Positions 36,539 to 45,409 of a stretch of 64,000 nt of DNA are shown one piece after another (within the stretch, counting starts at the first letter, position 1; every line of letters begins with the position of its first letter). The stretch spans positions 1-64,000 of the forward strand of contig OZ241323.1 in assembly GCA_965199685.1 (NCBI GenBank), in the 5' to 3' direction. Origin of the DNA: SP5GCR1 sp965199685. Its GTDB lineage: Bacteria; Pseudomonadota; Gammaproteobacteria; Poriferisulfidales; Oxydemutatoraceae. A program made the position numbers and the translations under genes. The notes beneath the pieces were generated by a model. It had not been told where the DNA came from. It worked only from the letters and a program-made list of their open reading frames with translations, and did no database searches.

Positions 36539-36937
36539 ATGAAAAAGCTAATTAAGAGCGATCAAGAATGGCGCGAACAGCTTAACCACGAGCAGTATCG
36601 TGTGTGCCGGCAGAAAGGTACCGAACCTCCGTTTAGCGGACAGTATTACGCCAACCGGAGCGAAGGAATTTATTACTGCGTCTGTTGTGGCACACCAATA
36701 TTTTCATCACAAACCAAATTTGATTCAGGTAGTGGTTGGCCTAGCTTTTATGCTCCGATAGATGAAAAGGTGATAGAAAACCGAGAGGACTACTCGCTAG
36801 GCATGAAGCGTACCGAGGTTTTGTGCGCGGTTTGCGATGCCCACTTAGGTCATGTATTTGAAGACGGCCCACAACCCACAAACTTGCGTTATTGCATTAA
36901 TTCCGTAGCACTTCGTTTTCGGGCCGAAGCCAAGTAA
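36539..36937 (+). CDS. msrB: Peptide methionine-(R)-S-oxide reductase MsrB
   Basis: Repairs oxidised methionine (R form) in proteins. The 132-residue protein has the whole family pattern: EQYRVCRQKGTEPPFSGQY, zinc-binding pairs CVCC and CAVC, SGSGWPSF, HLGHVFEDGP and the catalytic Cys in RYCINSVALRF. The redox-gene neighbourhood that follows (Fe-S protein, GST-like, flavoprotein reductase) fits an oxidative stress theme, but there are 180 bp and a promoter candidate between them. Confidence 0.95.
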   Translation: MKKLIKSDQEWREQLNHEQYRVCRQKGTEPPFSGQYYANRSEGIYYCVCCGTPIFSSQTKFDSGSGWPSFYAPIDEKVIENREDYSLGMKRTEVLCAVCDAHLGHVFEDGPQPTNLRYCINSVALRFRAEAK

Positions 36938-37043
36938 TGGTTTCCCGAAATACTCAGGAAACAAAAACATGAGGCTATTTTGGTGTCAAGATTCTTTGAG
37001 ATATTTACTTATGAAACTTTCTAAACCTTAATTCCCTTGTTTA

Positions 37044-37052
37044 TGATATAAT
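37044..37052 (+). promoter_or_regulatory. Extended -10 promoter candidate for the Fe-S/GST pair
   Basis: TGATATAAT is an extended -10 box 67 bases before the start of the Fe-S protein. Between them lies a small palindrome ATACCC..GGGTAT (37070-37075 / 37082-37087), which could be a regulatory site or hairpin; this is only inferred from its symmetry. Confidence 0.45.
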
Positions 37053-37119
37053 ATAGGGTTATACGAGTAATACCCCCCCAAGGGTATTTGATTTCCAAAT
37101 TTTATTAAAGGAGATAATT

Positions 37120-37299
37120 ATGCAAGTTAAATGGAATGAGAATACCTGTATACATGCAGGAAATTGTGTTAAGGGTTTGCCTTCTGTTTTCAAGATAGTA
37201 GATGGTGAATTCGTTATTGATGAATCTGGTGCGAGTGAGGAAGCGATACGAGACCAAGTGTCAGAATGCCCTTCGGGTGCTTTGACTATTGAAGAATAA
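37120..37299 (+). CDS. Small mono-cluster 4Fe-4S protein (YjdI-like)
   Basis: A 59-residue protein, too short for many gene finders. A strong ribosome site (AAAGGAGATAATT) precedes the ATG. It carries CIHAGNC followed by GLPSVF and, near the C-terminus, ECPSGAL: the CX5C ... CP arrangement of the divergent 4Fe-4S mono-cluster family (YjdI type). Likely an electron carrier or redox sensor; partner unknown. The GST-like gene starts 27 bp downstream with its own strong ribosome site, so they are probably an operon. An overlapping minus-strand frame (37059-37340) is a shadow. Confidence 0.85.
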   Translation: MQVKWNENTCIHAGNCVKGLPSVFKIVDGEFVIDESGASEEAIRDQVSECPSGALTIEE

Positions 37300-37325
37300 A
37301 CTTTAACCCGAAAGGAGGTAATAAG

Positions 37326-37988
37326 ATGATTGGGGATCAATTAAGAAACCGTATGGTTTTATATGGTCATCCTAAATGTATAGACACTGCCAAATGTTTA
37401 CAGATGGCAGCCGAGAAAGGAGTTGATATAGAAGCTAAAGTGATAGATATAGACGGGGGGGGATTGGATAGTTCCGAAATACGAGCGTTGTCTCCTTTAG
37501 GCATCACTCCTATACTGAAAGATATAGACTTTGTCATATACGGCACATGGTGTGCACTTTCTTATTTAGACGATAAGGGTTTTGGTCCCTCGCTGGTTCC
37601 TAGAAACGGCGTTGCCAGGGCACTTATGTATCAATGGATTGGTGTAGCCACAAACTTAGTTCAACCTAAAATCGTAGCAGATGATACATCTGGCTTAAGT
37701 GATGCTTTGAGTCAACTGAACTCTCAAATTACTAATCCGCCTAAAAAAGGTGATTATATTTGTGGGGATTTTTCTATGGCAGATGTACACTGGTCCGCCT
37801 GTATTAATACACTGATGATCAAGGGACATGGTGATTTGATTGGGCAGCACGGGAAAGTGCAGGAATGGTTTAACAAAGTTAAACAGCATCCGAGCACGAG
37901 TAAGGAGAATATTATTCCCTATACTGTCGTGCCGACATCAGAGGATATGCAGAACGGTACAATTAGAGATATTTCTATCAACGTCTGA
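37326..37988 (+). CDS. Glutathione S-transferase-like protein
   Basis: A 220-residue protein with a thioredoxin-like N-terminal half: VLYGHPKCIDTAKCLQMAAEKGVDIEAKVID, then LSPLGITPILKDIDFVIYGTWCALSYLDD, where the Pro after ILE/THR-rich 'GITP' is the cis-Pro that binds glutathione. The all-helical C-terminal half follows (LMYQWIGVATN..., GDFSMADVHWSACI). The GG-rich segment DIDGGGLDSSEIR is unusual. Excellent ribosome site AAAGGAGGTAATAAG. Cotranscribed with the small Fe-S protein. Substrate not predictable. Confidence 0.75.
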   Translation: MIGDQLRNRMVLYGHPKCIDTAKCLQMAAEKGVDIEAKVIDIDGGGLDSSEIRALSPLGITPILKDIDFVIYGTWCALSYLDDKGFGPSLVPRNGVARALMYQWIGVATNLVQPKIVADDTSGLSDALSQLNSQITNPPKKGDYICGDFSMADVHWSACINTLMIKGHGDLIGQHGKVQEWFNKVKQHPSTSKENIIPYTVVPTSEDMQNGTIRDISINV

Positions 37989-38017
37989 AATATCCGAATA
38001 AGATTAAGCCTGCTGCT

Positions 38018-38038
38018 TATAAAGCACTTTGCTTTATA
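38018..38038. terminator. Short perfect hairpin after the GST-like gene
   Basis: TATAAAGC and GCTTTATA form an 8-bp stem with a 5-base loop about 30 bases after the stop codon. It has no T run, so termination is uncertain. Confidence 0.3.
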
Positions 38039-38058
38039 TATGTTAATCGCATAGTATT

Positions 38059-39144
38059 ATGTCTATATTTGATTTATTTAAGCCGAGCAAAGAGCATAAA
38101 GCAACTATCAATCAGTCGGCAACGGTTACCGTAAAACCCAAGGAAAACCTGTTGGCGGCTGGTTTGACGGCAGGCTTAGCCTGGCCTCACGACTGTCGAG
38201 TCGGGAGTTGTGGCACCTGTCGCTGTTACCTGAAAAGCGGGAAAATCAAACCGCTCAACGATTTCTCTTATGTGTTGACACCCGAACAGCTGGATGCAGG
38301 GATGATTCTTGCTTGCCAGACTGCTCTAAAATCGGATGTTGAGATAGAGGTAGAACTGAATGCCGAGGACAGCACAACAGAAATTATTAATTGTGAAGGC
38401 ACTTTAACTCGGGTACGTAATCTAACGCATGATATTATTGAGATGCTAATTAATTGTGATAGCGATATGCCCGCTGATATGAAGGCCGGACAATACGCAG
38501 AGATATCGCATAAAGATTTAGAAAAGCCTAGATCTTATTCTTTTGCAAGTTCTCCGCAGCAAGGCAATCCTCGAGAATTGCTATTTTTCGTTCGTCATGT
38601 GCCGGGAGGAGAGTTTACGGACTGGTTGTTTGAACGCGACCAAACGGGTACCCGTTTTAATATTGGTGTACCGTATGGCAATTTCTGGTTGCGTGATAGC
38701 GAAAAACCTATGATTTGTATCGCCGGCGGTAGCGGCATGAGTGCGCTTAAAGCAATTTTGGAATATGCCGCGCATAACAAGGTGAAGCGAGATGCGTACT
38801 TCTTTTTCGGAGCACGCGCACAGCGCGACTTATATTGTAAATCGGAGATGGAGAAGGTTCGTGAAAACTGGACGAACGGACAAACCTTCAAATTCGTAGA
38901 GGTACTATCCGACGAACCCGACGATAGTGGCTGGGATGGGCCACAAGGCTTTGTCACCCAACACCTGAAAGAAGAATATATAGATAAAGGTGTGATAGAC
39001 GCAAGCCAATGTCAAGCGTATCTTTGCGGCCCTCCACCAATGATAGATGCAGCCATCGCAGTACTTGTTGAAAACAGTATGTCCGAGGATCATATTTTCT
39101 ACGACAAATTCTTGGATGCTTCAAGTATTCCCGGCGGTCGCTGA
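38059..39144 (+). CDS. 2Fe-2S ferredoxin / flavoprotein oxidoreductase (oxygenase-reductase type)
   Basis: A 361-residue electron-transfer protein. The N-terminal 95 residues are a plant-type 2Fe-2S ferredoxin (CRVGSCGTC with a fourth Cys in LACQTAL). Next is a ferredoxin-NADP reductase-type FAD domain (RSYSFAS, residues about 160-166) and an NAD(P)H domain (CIAGGSGMSALKAIL; CGPPPMIDA near the C-terminus). This order matches reductase components of phenol, toluene or methane monooxygenases and related systems, but no oxygenase gene is nearby, so the partner is unknown. The tandem repeat array starts 3-4 bases after its stop codon. Confidence 0.85.
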   Translation: MSIFDLFKPSKEHKATINQSATVTVKPKENLLAAGLTAGLAWPHDCRVGSCGTCRCYLKSGKIKPLNDFSYVLTPEQLDAGMILACQTALKSDVEIEVELNAEDSTTEIINCEGTLTRVRNLTHDIIEMLINCDSDMPADMKAGQYAEISHKDLEKPRSYSFASSPQQGNPRELLFFVRHVPGGEFTDWLFERDQTGTRFNIGVPYGNFWLRDSEKPMICIAGGSGMSALKAILEYAAHNKVKRDAYFFFGARAQRDLYCKSEMEKVRENWTNGQTFKFVEVLSDEPDDSGWDGPQGFVTQHLKEEYIDKGVIDASQCQAYLCGPPPMIDAAIAVLVENSMSEDHIFYDKFLDASSIPGGR

Positions 39145-41385
39145 TTAATGGGGCTGTTGAAAAAGTATTCCATGCTGCACTGGTTAATTCCCCTCCTGTG
39201 GAGGGGTGGCAGGCCTATGCATTTTGTAATGCATGCGTCTAGTAATCATGTTGAGGTTCTGCACAATGTCACGCCGTTTGTGCAACTGCAACAAACGGCG
39301 GTTCTATCTGACGGGGTGGTTGTGGTGGTTCTGCACAATGTCACGCCGATTGATTTTGATATACAGGGCTGTTGAAAAAGTATTCCATGCTGCACTGGTT
39401 AATTCCCCTCCTGTGGCGGGGTGGCAGGCCTATGCATTTTGTAATGCATGCGTCTAGTAATCATGTTGAGGTTCTGCACAATGTCACGCCGTTTGTGCAA
39501 CTGCAACAAACGGCGGTTCTATCTGACGGGGTGGTTGTGGTGGTTCTGCACAATGTCACGCCGATTGATTTTGATATACAGGGCTGTTGAAAAAGTATTC
39601 CATGCTGCACTGGTTAATTCCCCTCCTGTGGAGGGGTGGCAGGCCTATGCATTTTGTAATGCATGCGTCTAGTAATCATGTTGAGGTTCTGCACAATGTC
39701 ACGCCGTTTGTGCAACTGCAACAAACGGCGGTTCTATCTGACGGGGTGGTTGTGGTGGTTCTGCACAATGTCACGCCGATTGATTTTGATATACAGGGCT
39801 GTTGAAAAAGTATTCCATGCTGCACTGGTTAATTCCCCTCCTGTGGCGGGGTGGCAGGCCTATGCATTTTGTAATGCATGCGTCTAGTAATCATGTTGAG
39901 GTTCTGCACAATGTCACGCCGTTTGTGCAACTGCAACAAACGGCGGTTCTATCTGACGGGGTGGTTGTGGTGGTTCTGCACAATGTCACGCCGATTGATT
40001 TTGATATACAGGGCTGTTGAAAAAGTGCTCCATGCTGCACTGGTTAATTCCCCTCCTGTGGAGGGGTGTCAGGCCTATGCATTTTGTAATGCATGCGTCT
40101 AGTAATCATGTTGAGGTTCTGCACAATGTCACGCCGTTTGTGCAACTGCAACAAACGGCGGTTCTATCTGACGGGGTGGTTGTGGTGGTTCTGCACAATG
40201 TCACGCCGATTGATTTTGATATACAGGGCTGTTGAAAAAGTATTCCATGCTGCACTGGTTAATTCCCCTCCTGTGGAGGGGTGGCAGGCCTATGCATTTT
40301 GTAATGCATGCGTCTAGTAATCATGTTGAGGTTCTGCACAATGTCACGCCGTTTGTGCAACTGCAACAAACGGCGGTTCTATCTGACGGGGTGGTTGTGG
40401 TGGTTCTGCACAATGTCACGCCGATTGATTTTGATATACAGGGCTGTTGAAAAAGTATTCCATGCTGCACTGGTTAATTCCCCTCCTGTGGAGGGGTGGC
40501 AGGCCTATGCATTTTGTAATGCATGCGTCTAGTAATCATGTTGAGGTTCTGCACAATGTCACGCCGTTTGTGCAACTGCAACAAACGGCGGTTCTATCTG
40601 ACGGGGTGGTTGTGGTGGTTCTGCACAATGTCACGCCGATTGATTTTGATATACAGGGCTGTTGAAAAAGTATTCCATGCTGCACTGGTTAATTCCCCTC
40701 CTGTGGAGGGGTGGCAGGCCTATGCATTTTGTAATGCATGCGTCTAGTAATCATGTTGAGGTTCTGCACAATGTCACGCCGTTTGATATGCAACTGCAAC
40801 AAACGGCGGTTCTATCTGAGCTATAAAGTGGTGGCAGGCCTATGCATTTTGTAATGTGGTGGTTCTGCACAATGTCACGCCGTTTGTGCAACTGCAACAA
40901 ACGGCGGTTCTATCTGACGGGGTGGTTGTGGTGGTTCTGCACAATGTCACGCCGATTGATTTTGATATACAGGGCTGTTGAAAAAGTATTCCATGCTGCA
41001 CTGGTTAATTCCCCTCCTGTGGAGGGGTGGCAGGCCTATGCATTTTGTAATGCATGCGTCTAGTAATCATGTTGAGGTTCTGCACAATGTCACGCCGTTT
41101 GTGCAACTGCAACAAACGGCGGTTCTATCTGACGGGGTGGTTGTGGTGGTTCTGCACAATGTCACGCCGATTGATTTTGATATACAGGGCTGTTGAAAAA
41201 GTATTCCATGCTGCACTGGTTAATTCCCTTCCTGTGGAGGGGTGGCAGGCCTATGCATTTTGTAATGCATGCGTCTAGTAATCATGTTGAGGTTCTGCAC
41301 AATGTCACGCCGTTTGTGCAACTGCAACAAACGGCGGTTCTATCTGACGGTGGTGGTTTGTGTCGTGTCTCACTATAGTCTGCAA
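39145..41385. repeat. Tandem array of a 215-bp repeat, about 10 units
   Basis: Each unit begins with the foldback left end GGGCTGTTGAAAAAGT, then CCCCTCCTGTGGAGGGG, the ATGCATTTTGTAATGCAT hairpin, GTTCTGCACAATGTCACGCC, the GTTTGT/ACAAAC hairpin, GACGGGGTGG, and TTGATTTTGATATACA. Starts are near 39152, 39367, 39582, 39797, 40012, 40227, 40442, 40657, 40973 and 41188. Units are nearly identical; the eighth is enlarged to 316 bp by a 101-bp partial duplication and the last is truncated. 215 is not a multiple of three, so the overlapping 72-74-residue frames that recur in each unit change frame and are not credible genes. Confidence 0.93.
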
Positions 41386-41400
41386 AGAGTTATAAACTCC

Positions 41401-41428
41401 TTGCATGTTATGGAGACATTGATATAAT
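41401..41428 (+). promoter_or_regulatory. Candidate sigma-70 promoter for the small membrane protein
   Basis: TTGCAT (41401-41406) and TATAAT (41423-41428) with a 16-base spacer, just outside the end of the 215-bp array and 35 bases before the next start codon. Confidence 0.55.
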
Positions 41429-41463
41429 GCTACTTTAATATGAAATAACTATTGGGGTAAAAT

Positions 41464-41685
41464 ATGAAATTATTGATTACTATAGGATTGATGGTCGTGT
41501 GGTCATTGTTCATTGCCTATGTCATGAATACGGCTTCATTCTCCGACCCTGACCATTTGCATCACCCTCTGTGGAGTTTAGGTGCTGCCGTCTTTTTATT
41601 GATTGGCTTGGTCGGTAATGTATGGATATTTTTCTTGATGATGAAAAATCGTCCCTGGTTGTGGCACACCGACACCAAAGAATAG
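41464..41685 (+). CDS. Small two-helix membrane protein, unknown
   Basis: A 73-residue protein with two predicted transmembrane helices (about residues 3-21 and 37-60) joined by a His/Asp/Pro-rich loop (SFSDPDHLHHPLWS), ending in a short hydrophilic tail. Preceded by a good promoter candidate. No family recognised; the His-rich loop could bind metal. A hairpin (TCTGGTG / CACCAGA, 41714-41736) follows 28 bases after the stop, without a T run. Confidence 0.6.
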   Translation: MKLLITIGLMVVWSLFIAYVMNTASFSDPDHLHHPLWSLGAAVFLLIGLVGNVWIFFLMMKNRPWLWHTDTKE

Positions 41686-41801
41686 AGGAAACTAAACCAA
41701 AATATCTATTGGTTCTGGTGCCGCAAAGCCACCAGACGGGCATTATGATTATGTCTTTCTGCAAAAAGCCGGTGCCTATATCAGTGTAAAAGAGAGCGAC
41801 T

Positions 41802-42458
41802 ATGCAACAGGAATTTGAGATTAAAGCACAACCGCGCGATCAATCTAGTAGCAGCGCGAACCGCCGTATGCGAAAAGTAGGACAAGTGCCCGCGGTAGTC
41901 TACGGTGGTAGTCGCCCGCCGGTATTACTCTCGATTAATCACAACGAACTAATACGGCATTTAGAAAACGAAGCTTTTTATTCGCATATTTTGACCTTAA
42001 AAGCATCAGGAAAGAATGAAAAGGTTATTTTGCGTGATATACAACGCCATCCCAGCAAGGCGCAAGTACTACATATAGACTTCTTTAGAATTAGCGAAGA
42101 CCAGCAGATTAAAGTGAATGTGCCGCTACATTTTATTAATGAAGATACATGCGCGGGTGTCAAGCAACAAGGAGGGATTATCAGCCATATGCAGACTGAT
42201 GTAGAAGTATCCTGTCTGCCTAAAGATCTGCCTGAATATCTGGAGGTAGATGTTGCCGATTTAGGTTTAGGTCATTCTCTGCATTTATCCGACCTTGAAT
42301 TACCGGAGGGTATTAGTTTGGTGGCATTGTCGCACGGAGAGGCCAACGACTATGCGCTTGTTTCGGTGGTTATGCCTCGTGTAACCGAAGCGGAAGGAGT
42401 TATAGCGCAAGCAGGCGCAGAAGAAGCAGGGAAAGAAGCTCAGGACGACAAAGAATAA
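41802..42458 (+). CDS. rplY: 50S ribosomal protein L25 (Ctc form)
   Basis: 5S rRNA-binding ribosomal protein of the long, two-domain Ctc type (218 residues). N-terminal domain: SSSSANRRMRKVGQVPAVVYGG, then VILRDIQRHPSKAQVLHIDFFRI. C-terminal domain: VPLHFINEDTCAGVKQQGGIISHMQTDVEVSCLPKDLPEYLEVDV. Ends in an Ala/Glu/Asp-rich tail. First of the conserved rplY-pth-ychF series. The prs gene that often comes before it is absent. Confidence 0.95.
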   Translation: MQQEFEIKAQPRDQSSSSANRRMRKVGQVPAVVYGGSRPPVLLSINHNELIRHLENEAFYSHILTLKASGKNEKVILRDIQRHPSKAQVLHIDFFRISEDQQIKVNVPLHFINEDTCAGVKQQGGIISHMQTDVEVSCLPKDLPEYLEVDVADLGLGHSLHLSDLELPEGISLVALSHGEANDYALVSVVMPRVTEAEGVIAQAGAEEAGKEAQDDKE

Positions 42459-42495
42459 TTGCTTTGGTTTATTCATTATCGTCGTTTATAAGTTT

Positions 42496-43080
42496 GTGGC
42501 TAATCGTGCAAGCATCAGTCTGATTGCAGGGTTGGGTAATCCGGGAGTCAAATACCAAAATAATCGACACAATGCAGGTTTCTGGTTCATAGATTATTTA
42601 GCGGACACACACCAAGCGCAATTCAAATCGCACACTAGACTCAAAAGTGCAATCTGTAATATCACGCTTTCCGGCCGCCTCGTAAGACTGATAAAACCGA
42701 ATATGTTTATGAATGTTAGTGGTCAGGCACTTGCTGCCGTTGTCCATTTTTATAAGTTAAACATGGAACAAGTTTTAGTAGTCCACGACGAGATAGATTT
42801 TGAAACCGCGAAGATACGAATCAAATACGGCGGCGGACACGGGGGGCATAACGGATTATTGGATATCATTAGGCATCTGGGAAAGGATTTTTGGCGTCTA
42901 CGCCTTGGTGTAGGACATCCTGGCTCTAAAGATAAAGTTGCGTCTTATGTTTTAGCAGACCCCAATACGGACGAACGCCTTGCGATAGTCTCGTGTTTTT
43001 CGAGGCTTTCTACCCTAGTTGAAGATATGGTGGCAGGAGAGTTTCAAAAAGCGATGGAAATTCTACACACGGAAGTGTAG
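42496..43080 (+). CDS. pth: Peptidyl-tRNA hydrolase
   Basis: Releases tRNA from peptidyl-tRNA that has dropped off ribosomes. 194 residues, starting at a GTG (42496). Family residues are present: GLGNPGVKYQNNRHNAGF with the catalytic His, KPNMFMNVSG, VHDEIDF and GGGHGGHNGLLDIIRHLG, and LGVGHPG. Middle gene of rplY-pth-ychF; ychF follows 22 bp later. Confidence 0.95.
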   Translation: MANRASISLIAGLGNPGVKYQNNRHNAGFWFIDYLADTHQAQFKSHTRLKSAICNITLSGRLVRLIKPNMFMNVSGQALAAVVHFYKLNMEQVLVVHDEIDFETAKIRIKYGGGHGGHNGLLDIIRHLGKDFWRLRLGVGHPGSKDKVASYVLADPNTDERLAIVSCFSRLSTLVEDMVAGEFQKAMEILHTEV

Positions 43081-43102
43081 CCGTGTGTACAACAACAGGC
43101 TA

Positions 43103-44191
43103 ATGGGATTTAAGTGTGGTATTGTGGGCTTGCCCAATGTGGGCAAATCAACCTTGTTTAATGCCTTAACTGGTACGGATATTCCGGCGGAGAATTATCC
43201 CTTTTGCACGATAGATCCAAACATCGGCGTTGTGGAAGTTCCGGACGAGCGGCTAGATCAATTAGCAAAGTTGGCATTGTCTGCTAAAAAAGTACCGACT
43301 ACGATTGAATTCGTAGATATTGCAGGTCTTGTTAAAGGGGCTTCAAAAGGTGAGGGACTCGGCAACCAATTCTTGTCCCACATCCGAGGCACCCACGCCA
43401 TTGCCCAGGTTCTAAGATGTTTTCAAGGTGAAGTAAGCCATGTAGAGGGAAAGGTTGCTCCGCTGTCCGACGTAGAGACCATCAATACCGAATTACTGCT
43501 CTCCGATTTAGAAATAGTTGATCGCGCGTGTCGTCGTATTGCCAAAAATGCAAAATCAGGAAATAAGGAAGAAATCTTAAAAAAGCAGACATTAGAACAA
43601 TTATACGAACACCTAGCCGAAGGGAATAGTATTCGTGGCTTAAAGTTGAACGAAGCACAGCAAATGCAAGTGAAGGAATTAGACCTACTGAGTTCCAAGC
43701 CGATGATGCTAATCGCTAACATAGACGATCAGAATCTGAAAGAAAATGTGTATCGTGAGCAATTGACCCAATACGCAGCCGAACAAAACATAGTCCTCGT
43801 TGAGGTTTGCGCGAAATTCGAAGCGGAATTAGTCGGTTTAGATAGAGCCGAGCAACAAGAATTTATAGCAGATATGGGTCTGGAAAAAACTGGTTTGGAA
43901 CGTGTTGCACAAGCAGGTTATCGCCTACTCAATTTACTCACATTTTTTACCGCAGGCCCCAAAGAAGCTAGGGCATGGACGGTTGTCCAAGGTGCGACCG
44001 CACCGCGTGCAGCAGCTTGCATACACAGTGATTTTGAGAAAGGCTTTATCCGCGCCGAGATTATCGCCTACGACGATTATATAAATCATGCCGGAGAACA
44101 AGGTGCTAAGGATGCCGGTAAATGGCATCTTGAAGGCAAAGAGTATGTGATGCAAGAAGCCGACATTGTTCACTTCCGATTTAATGTTTAA
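43103..44191 (+). CDS. ychF: Ribosome-binding ATPase YchF (Obg-like)
   Basis: Obg-family P-loop protein with ATP preference, bound to ribosomes. From the ATG at 43103 the protein is 362 residues, matching E. coli (363). It begins MGFKCGIVGLPNVGKSTLFNALT (G1), has the DIAGLVKGASKGEGLGN G3 region and a degenerate NxxE in place of the GTP-specific NKxD, and ends with the TGS domain (FFTAGPKEARAWTV, DFEKGFIRAEI). A longer frame from 43019 overlaps pth and is not preferred. Confidence 0.96.
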   Translation: MGFKCGIVGLPNVGKSTLFNALTGTDIPAENYPFCTIDPNIGVVEVPDERLDQLAKLALSAKKVPTTIEFVDIAGLVKGASKGEGLGNQFLSHIRGTHAIAQVLRCFQGEVSHVEGKVAPLSDVETINTELLLSDLEIVDRACRRIAKNAKSGNKEEILKKQTLEQLYEHLAEGNSIRGLKLNEAQQMQVKELDLLSSKPMMLIANIDDQNLKENVYREQLTQYAAEQNIVLVEVCAKFEAELVGLDRAEQQEFIADMGLEKTGLERVAQAGYRLLNLLTFFTAGPKEARAWTVVQGATAPRAAACIHSDFEKGFIRAEIIAYDDYINHAGEQGAKDAGKWHLEGKEYVMQEADIVHFRFNV

Positions 44192-44227
44192 GAATGTTTG
44201 CTTAATATAGCAAGCTATGGTTTGCTA

Positions 44228-45199
44228 CTATTTAGAAGCTGCGTGTTGTTTCTTTGCTAAGAGTATTCTTTGATTACAGTATTTGTTTGGCATAAGATAT
44301 TTTTTTATCCTTTCGCGCTCAAAACGTACTAATGTAATTGCAAACTTTAACATCATTTTTATTCTTTTAAATTTGGCAAGCTGCATTATTATGGTTGTCC
44401 ATTTATTTCGCATAAAAAAATTCAGTAACTCTTCGTCCGGAAGTCTACCTGGGTTCGGCAAAGTACCTCTTGGCTCAATTAAACTATGTCTAAAATAAGT
44501 GATATTTGGTCTTATACAAGGAGGCGTTATTAGTTTAGTGTCAATTCCAGATACACTCTGATCGCCGACGAGATCATCTATATAAACGTAATCTTTGTAC
44601 GCAAGAGCGATTTCTTTCAACTTCTTTGCCGCCGAGGGTCTTATTAGATAGCTCAATGTGGATTTTGTGTGTTCTGTAGTTTTGCTGAGGTAATGTCCTT
44701 TGCATATTTGTTTGGAGAAATTACCAGGTAGGGCACCTAATGTATAAGTATTATAGAGGGGAAATTGTTGCTCCTTGATTTTAGTATAGGCGTAGTATAG
44801 GTTGAGAAACTTGGAAACCGTATCTGAGTGATGGGCTAGAAGTAAAATTCCCCATTCTTTTTGTTGCAATTTTTCGGAGTTTAAGACATCAAGGAAAGAA
44901 GGCAATAATTGTGCATCATCTTCCAACACGCAAGCTATCTTGTGGTTATTTTGAATGACTTGGTCATAGAATTTTATATGACTTAATAGGCAACCAAGAG
45001 CACTGAGTGGATTAGTATCACCTGATTGGTGTGGATTTTCTATATCAAGCACTTTCAATTCAGCTTCCTGAAGATTATAAGCATCTACGGCTTCTATTAC
45101 CTGATATTTTAAGTTGTAGGCATCGAATTGTCTCTGTATTTGTAGCCTACGCTCAGGTGTTCGCCTTAGGCTTATAATATAAATAGGGATGGTCTGCAT
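44228..45199 (-). CDS. Glycosyltransferase family 25 protein
   Basis: A 323-residue protein of the LPS/lipooligosaccharide GT25 type. It starts IPIYIISLRRTPERRLQIQRQF, has SALGCLLSHIKFYDQVI and the catalytic acidic motif CVLEDDAQLLP, and later YIRPSAAKKL-like and YIDDLVGD segments, the classic GT25 order. The C-terminus is basic (RFERERIKKYL), perhaps for membrane association. Likely adds a sugar to a surface glycan. Monocistronic, convergent with ychF. Confidence 0.82.
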   Translation of the reverse strand: MQTIPIYIISLRRTPERRLQIQRQFDAYNLKYQVIEAVDAYNLQEAELKVLDIENPHQSGDTNPLSALGCLLSHIKFYDQVIQNNHKIACVLEDDAQLLPSFLDVLNSEKLQQKEWGILLLAHHSDTVSKFLNLYYAYTKIKEQQFPLYNTYTLGALPGNFSKQICKGHYLSKTTEHTKSTLSYLIRPSAAKKLKEIALAYKDYVYIDDLVGDQSVSGIDTKLITPPCIRPNITYFRHSLIEPRGTLPNPGRLPDEELLNFFMRNKWTTIIMQLAKFKRIKMMLKFAITLVRFERERIKKYLMPNKYCNQRILLAKKQHAASK

Positions 45200-45287
45200 G
45201 CTTTTGAAATTTCAATCTTTAGATAAGAACACTGCATACTATTTTATAGTAAATTATCTCTTATAAAGTATAATTGTTTTCTCTGGT

Positions 45288-45361
45288 GGCTATGTAGCTC
45301 AGTTGGTTAGAGCACGGCATTCATAATGCCGGGGTCGCTGGTTCAAGTCCAGCCATAGCCA
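45288..45361 (+). tRNA. tRNA-Met (anticodon CAT), elongator type
   Basis: 74 nt, CCA not encoded. Acceptor GGCTATG pairs with CATAGCC; D arm GCTCAGTTGGTTAGAGC; anticodon arm CGGCA-TTCATAA-TGCCG gives CAT; T arm GCTGG-TTCAAGT-CCAGC. Acceptor and D arm resemble elongator Met tRNA, while the T arm is identical to that of E. coli tRNA-Ile2, which also has a CAT gene anticodon (lysidine-modified). Met is favoured, Ile2 is not excluded. A TATAAT (45269-45274) precedes it. Confidence 0.9.
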
Positions 45362-45409
45362 TTTCACGATTAGCCTTGTCGTTATAGATCCTAGACGACC
45401 GTGGTATAT

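Noticed and set aside
37059..37340. 93-residue minus-strand frame
   Set aside because: Shadow of the small Fe-S gene, which has the motif and ribosome site.
39148..41378. Series of 72-74-residue frames recurring every 215 bp
   Set aside because: Period is not divisible by three, frames overlap and shift, and the modules are intergenic repeats elsewhere.
43019..43102. N-terminal extension of YchF
   Set aside because: Overlaps pth in another frame; the family start MGFKCGIVG is at 43103.
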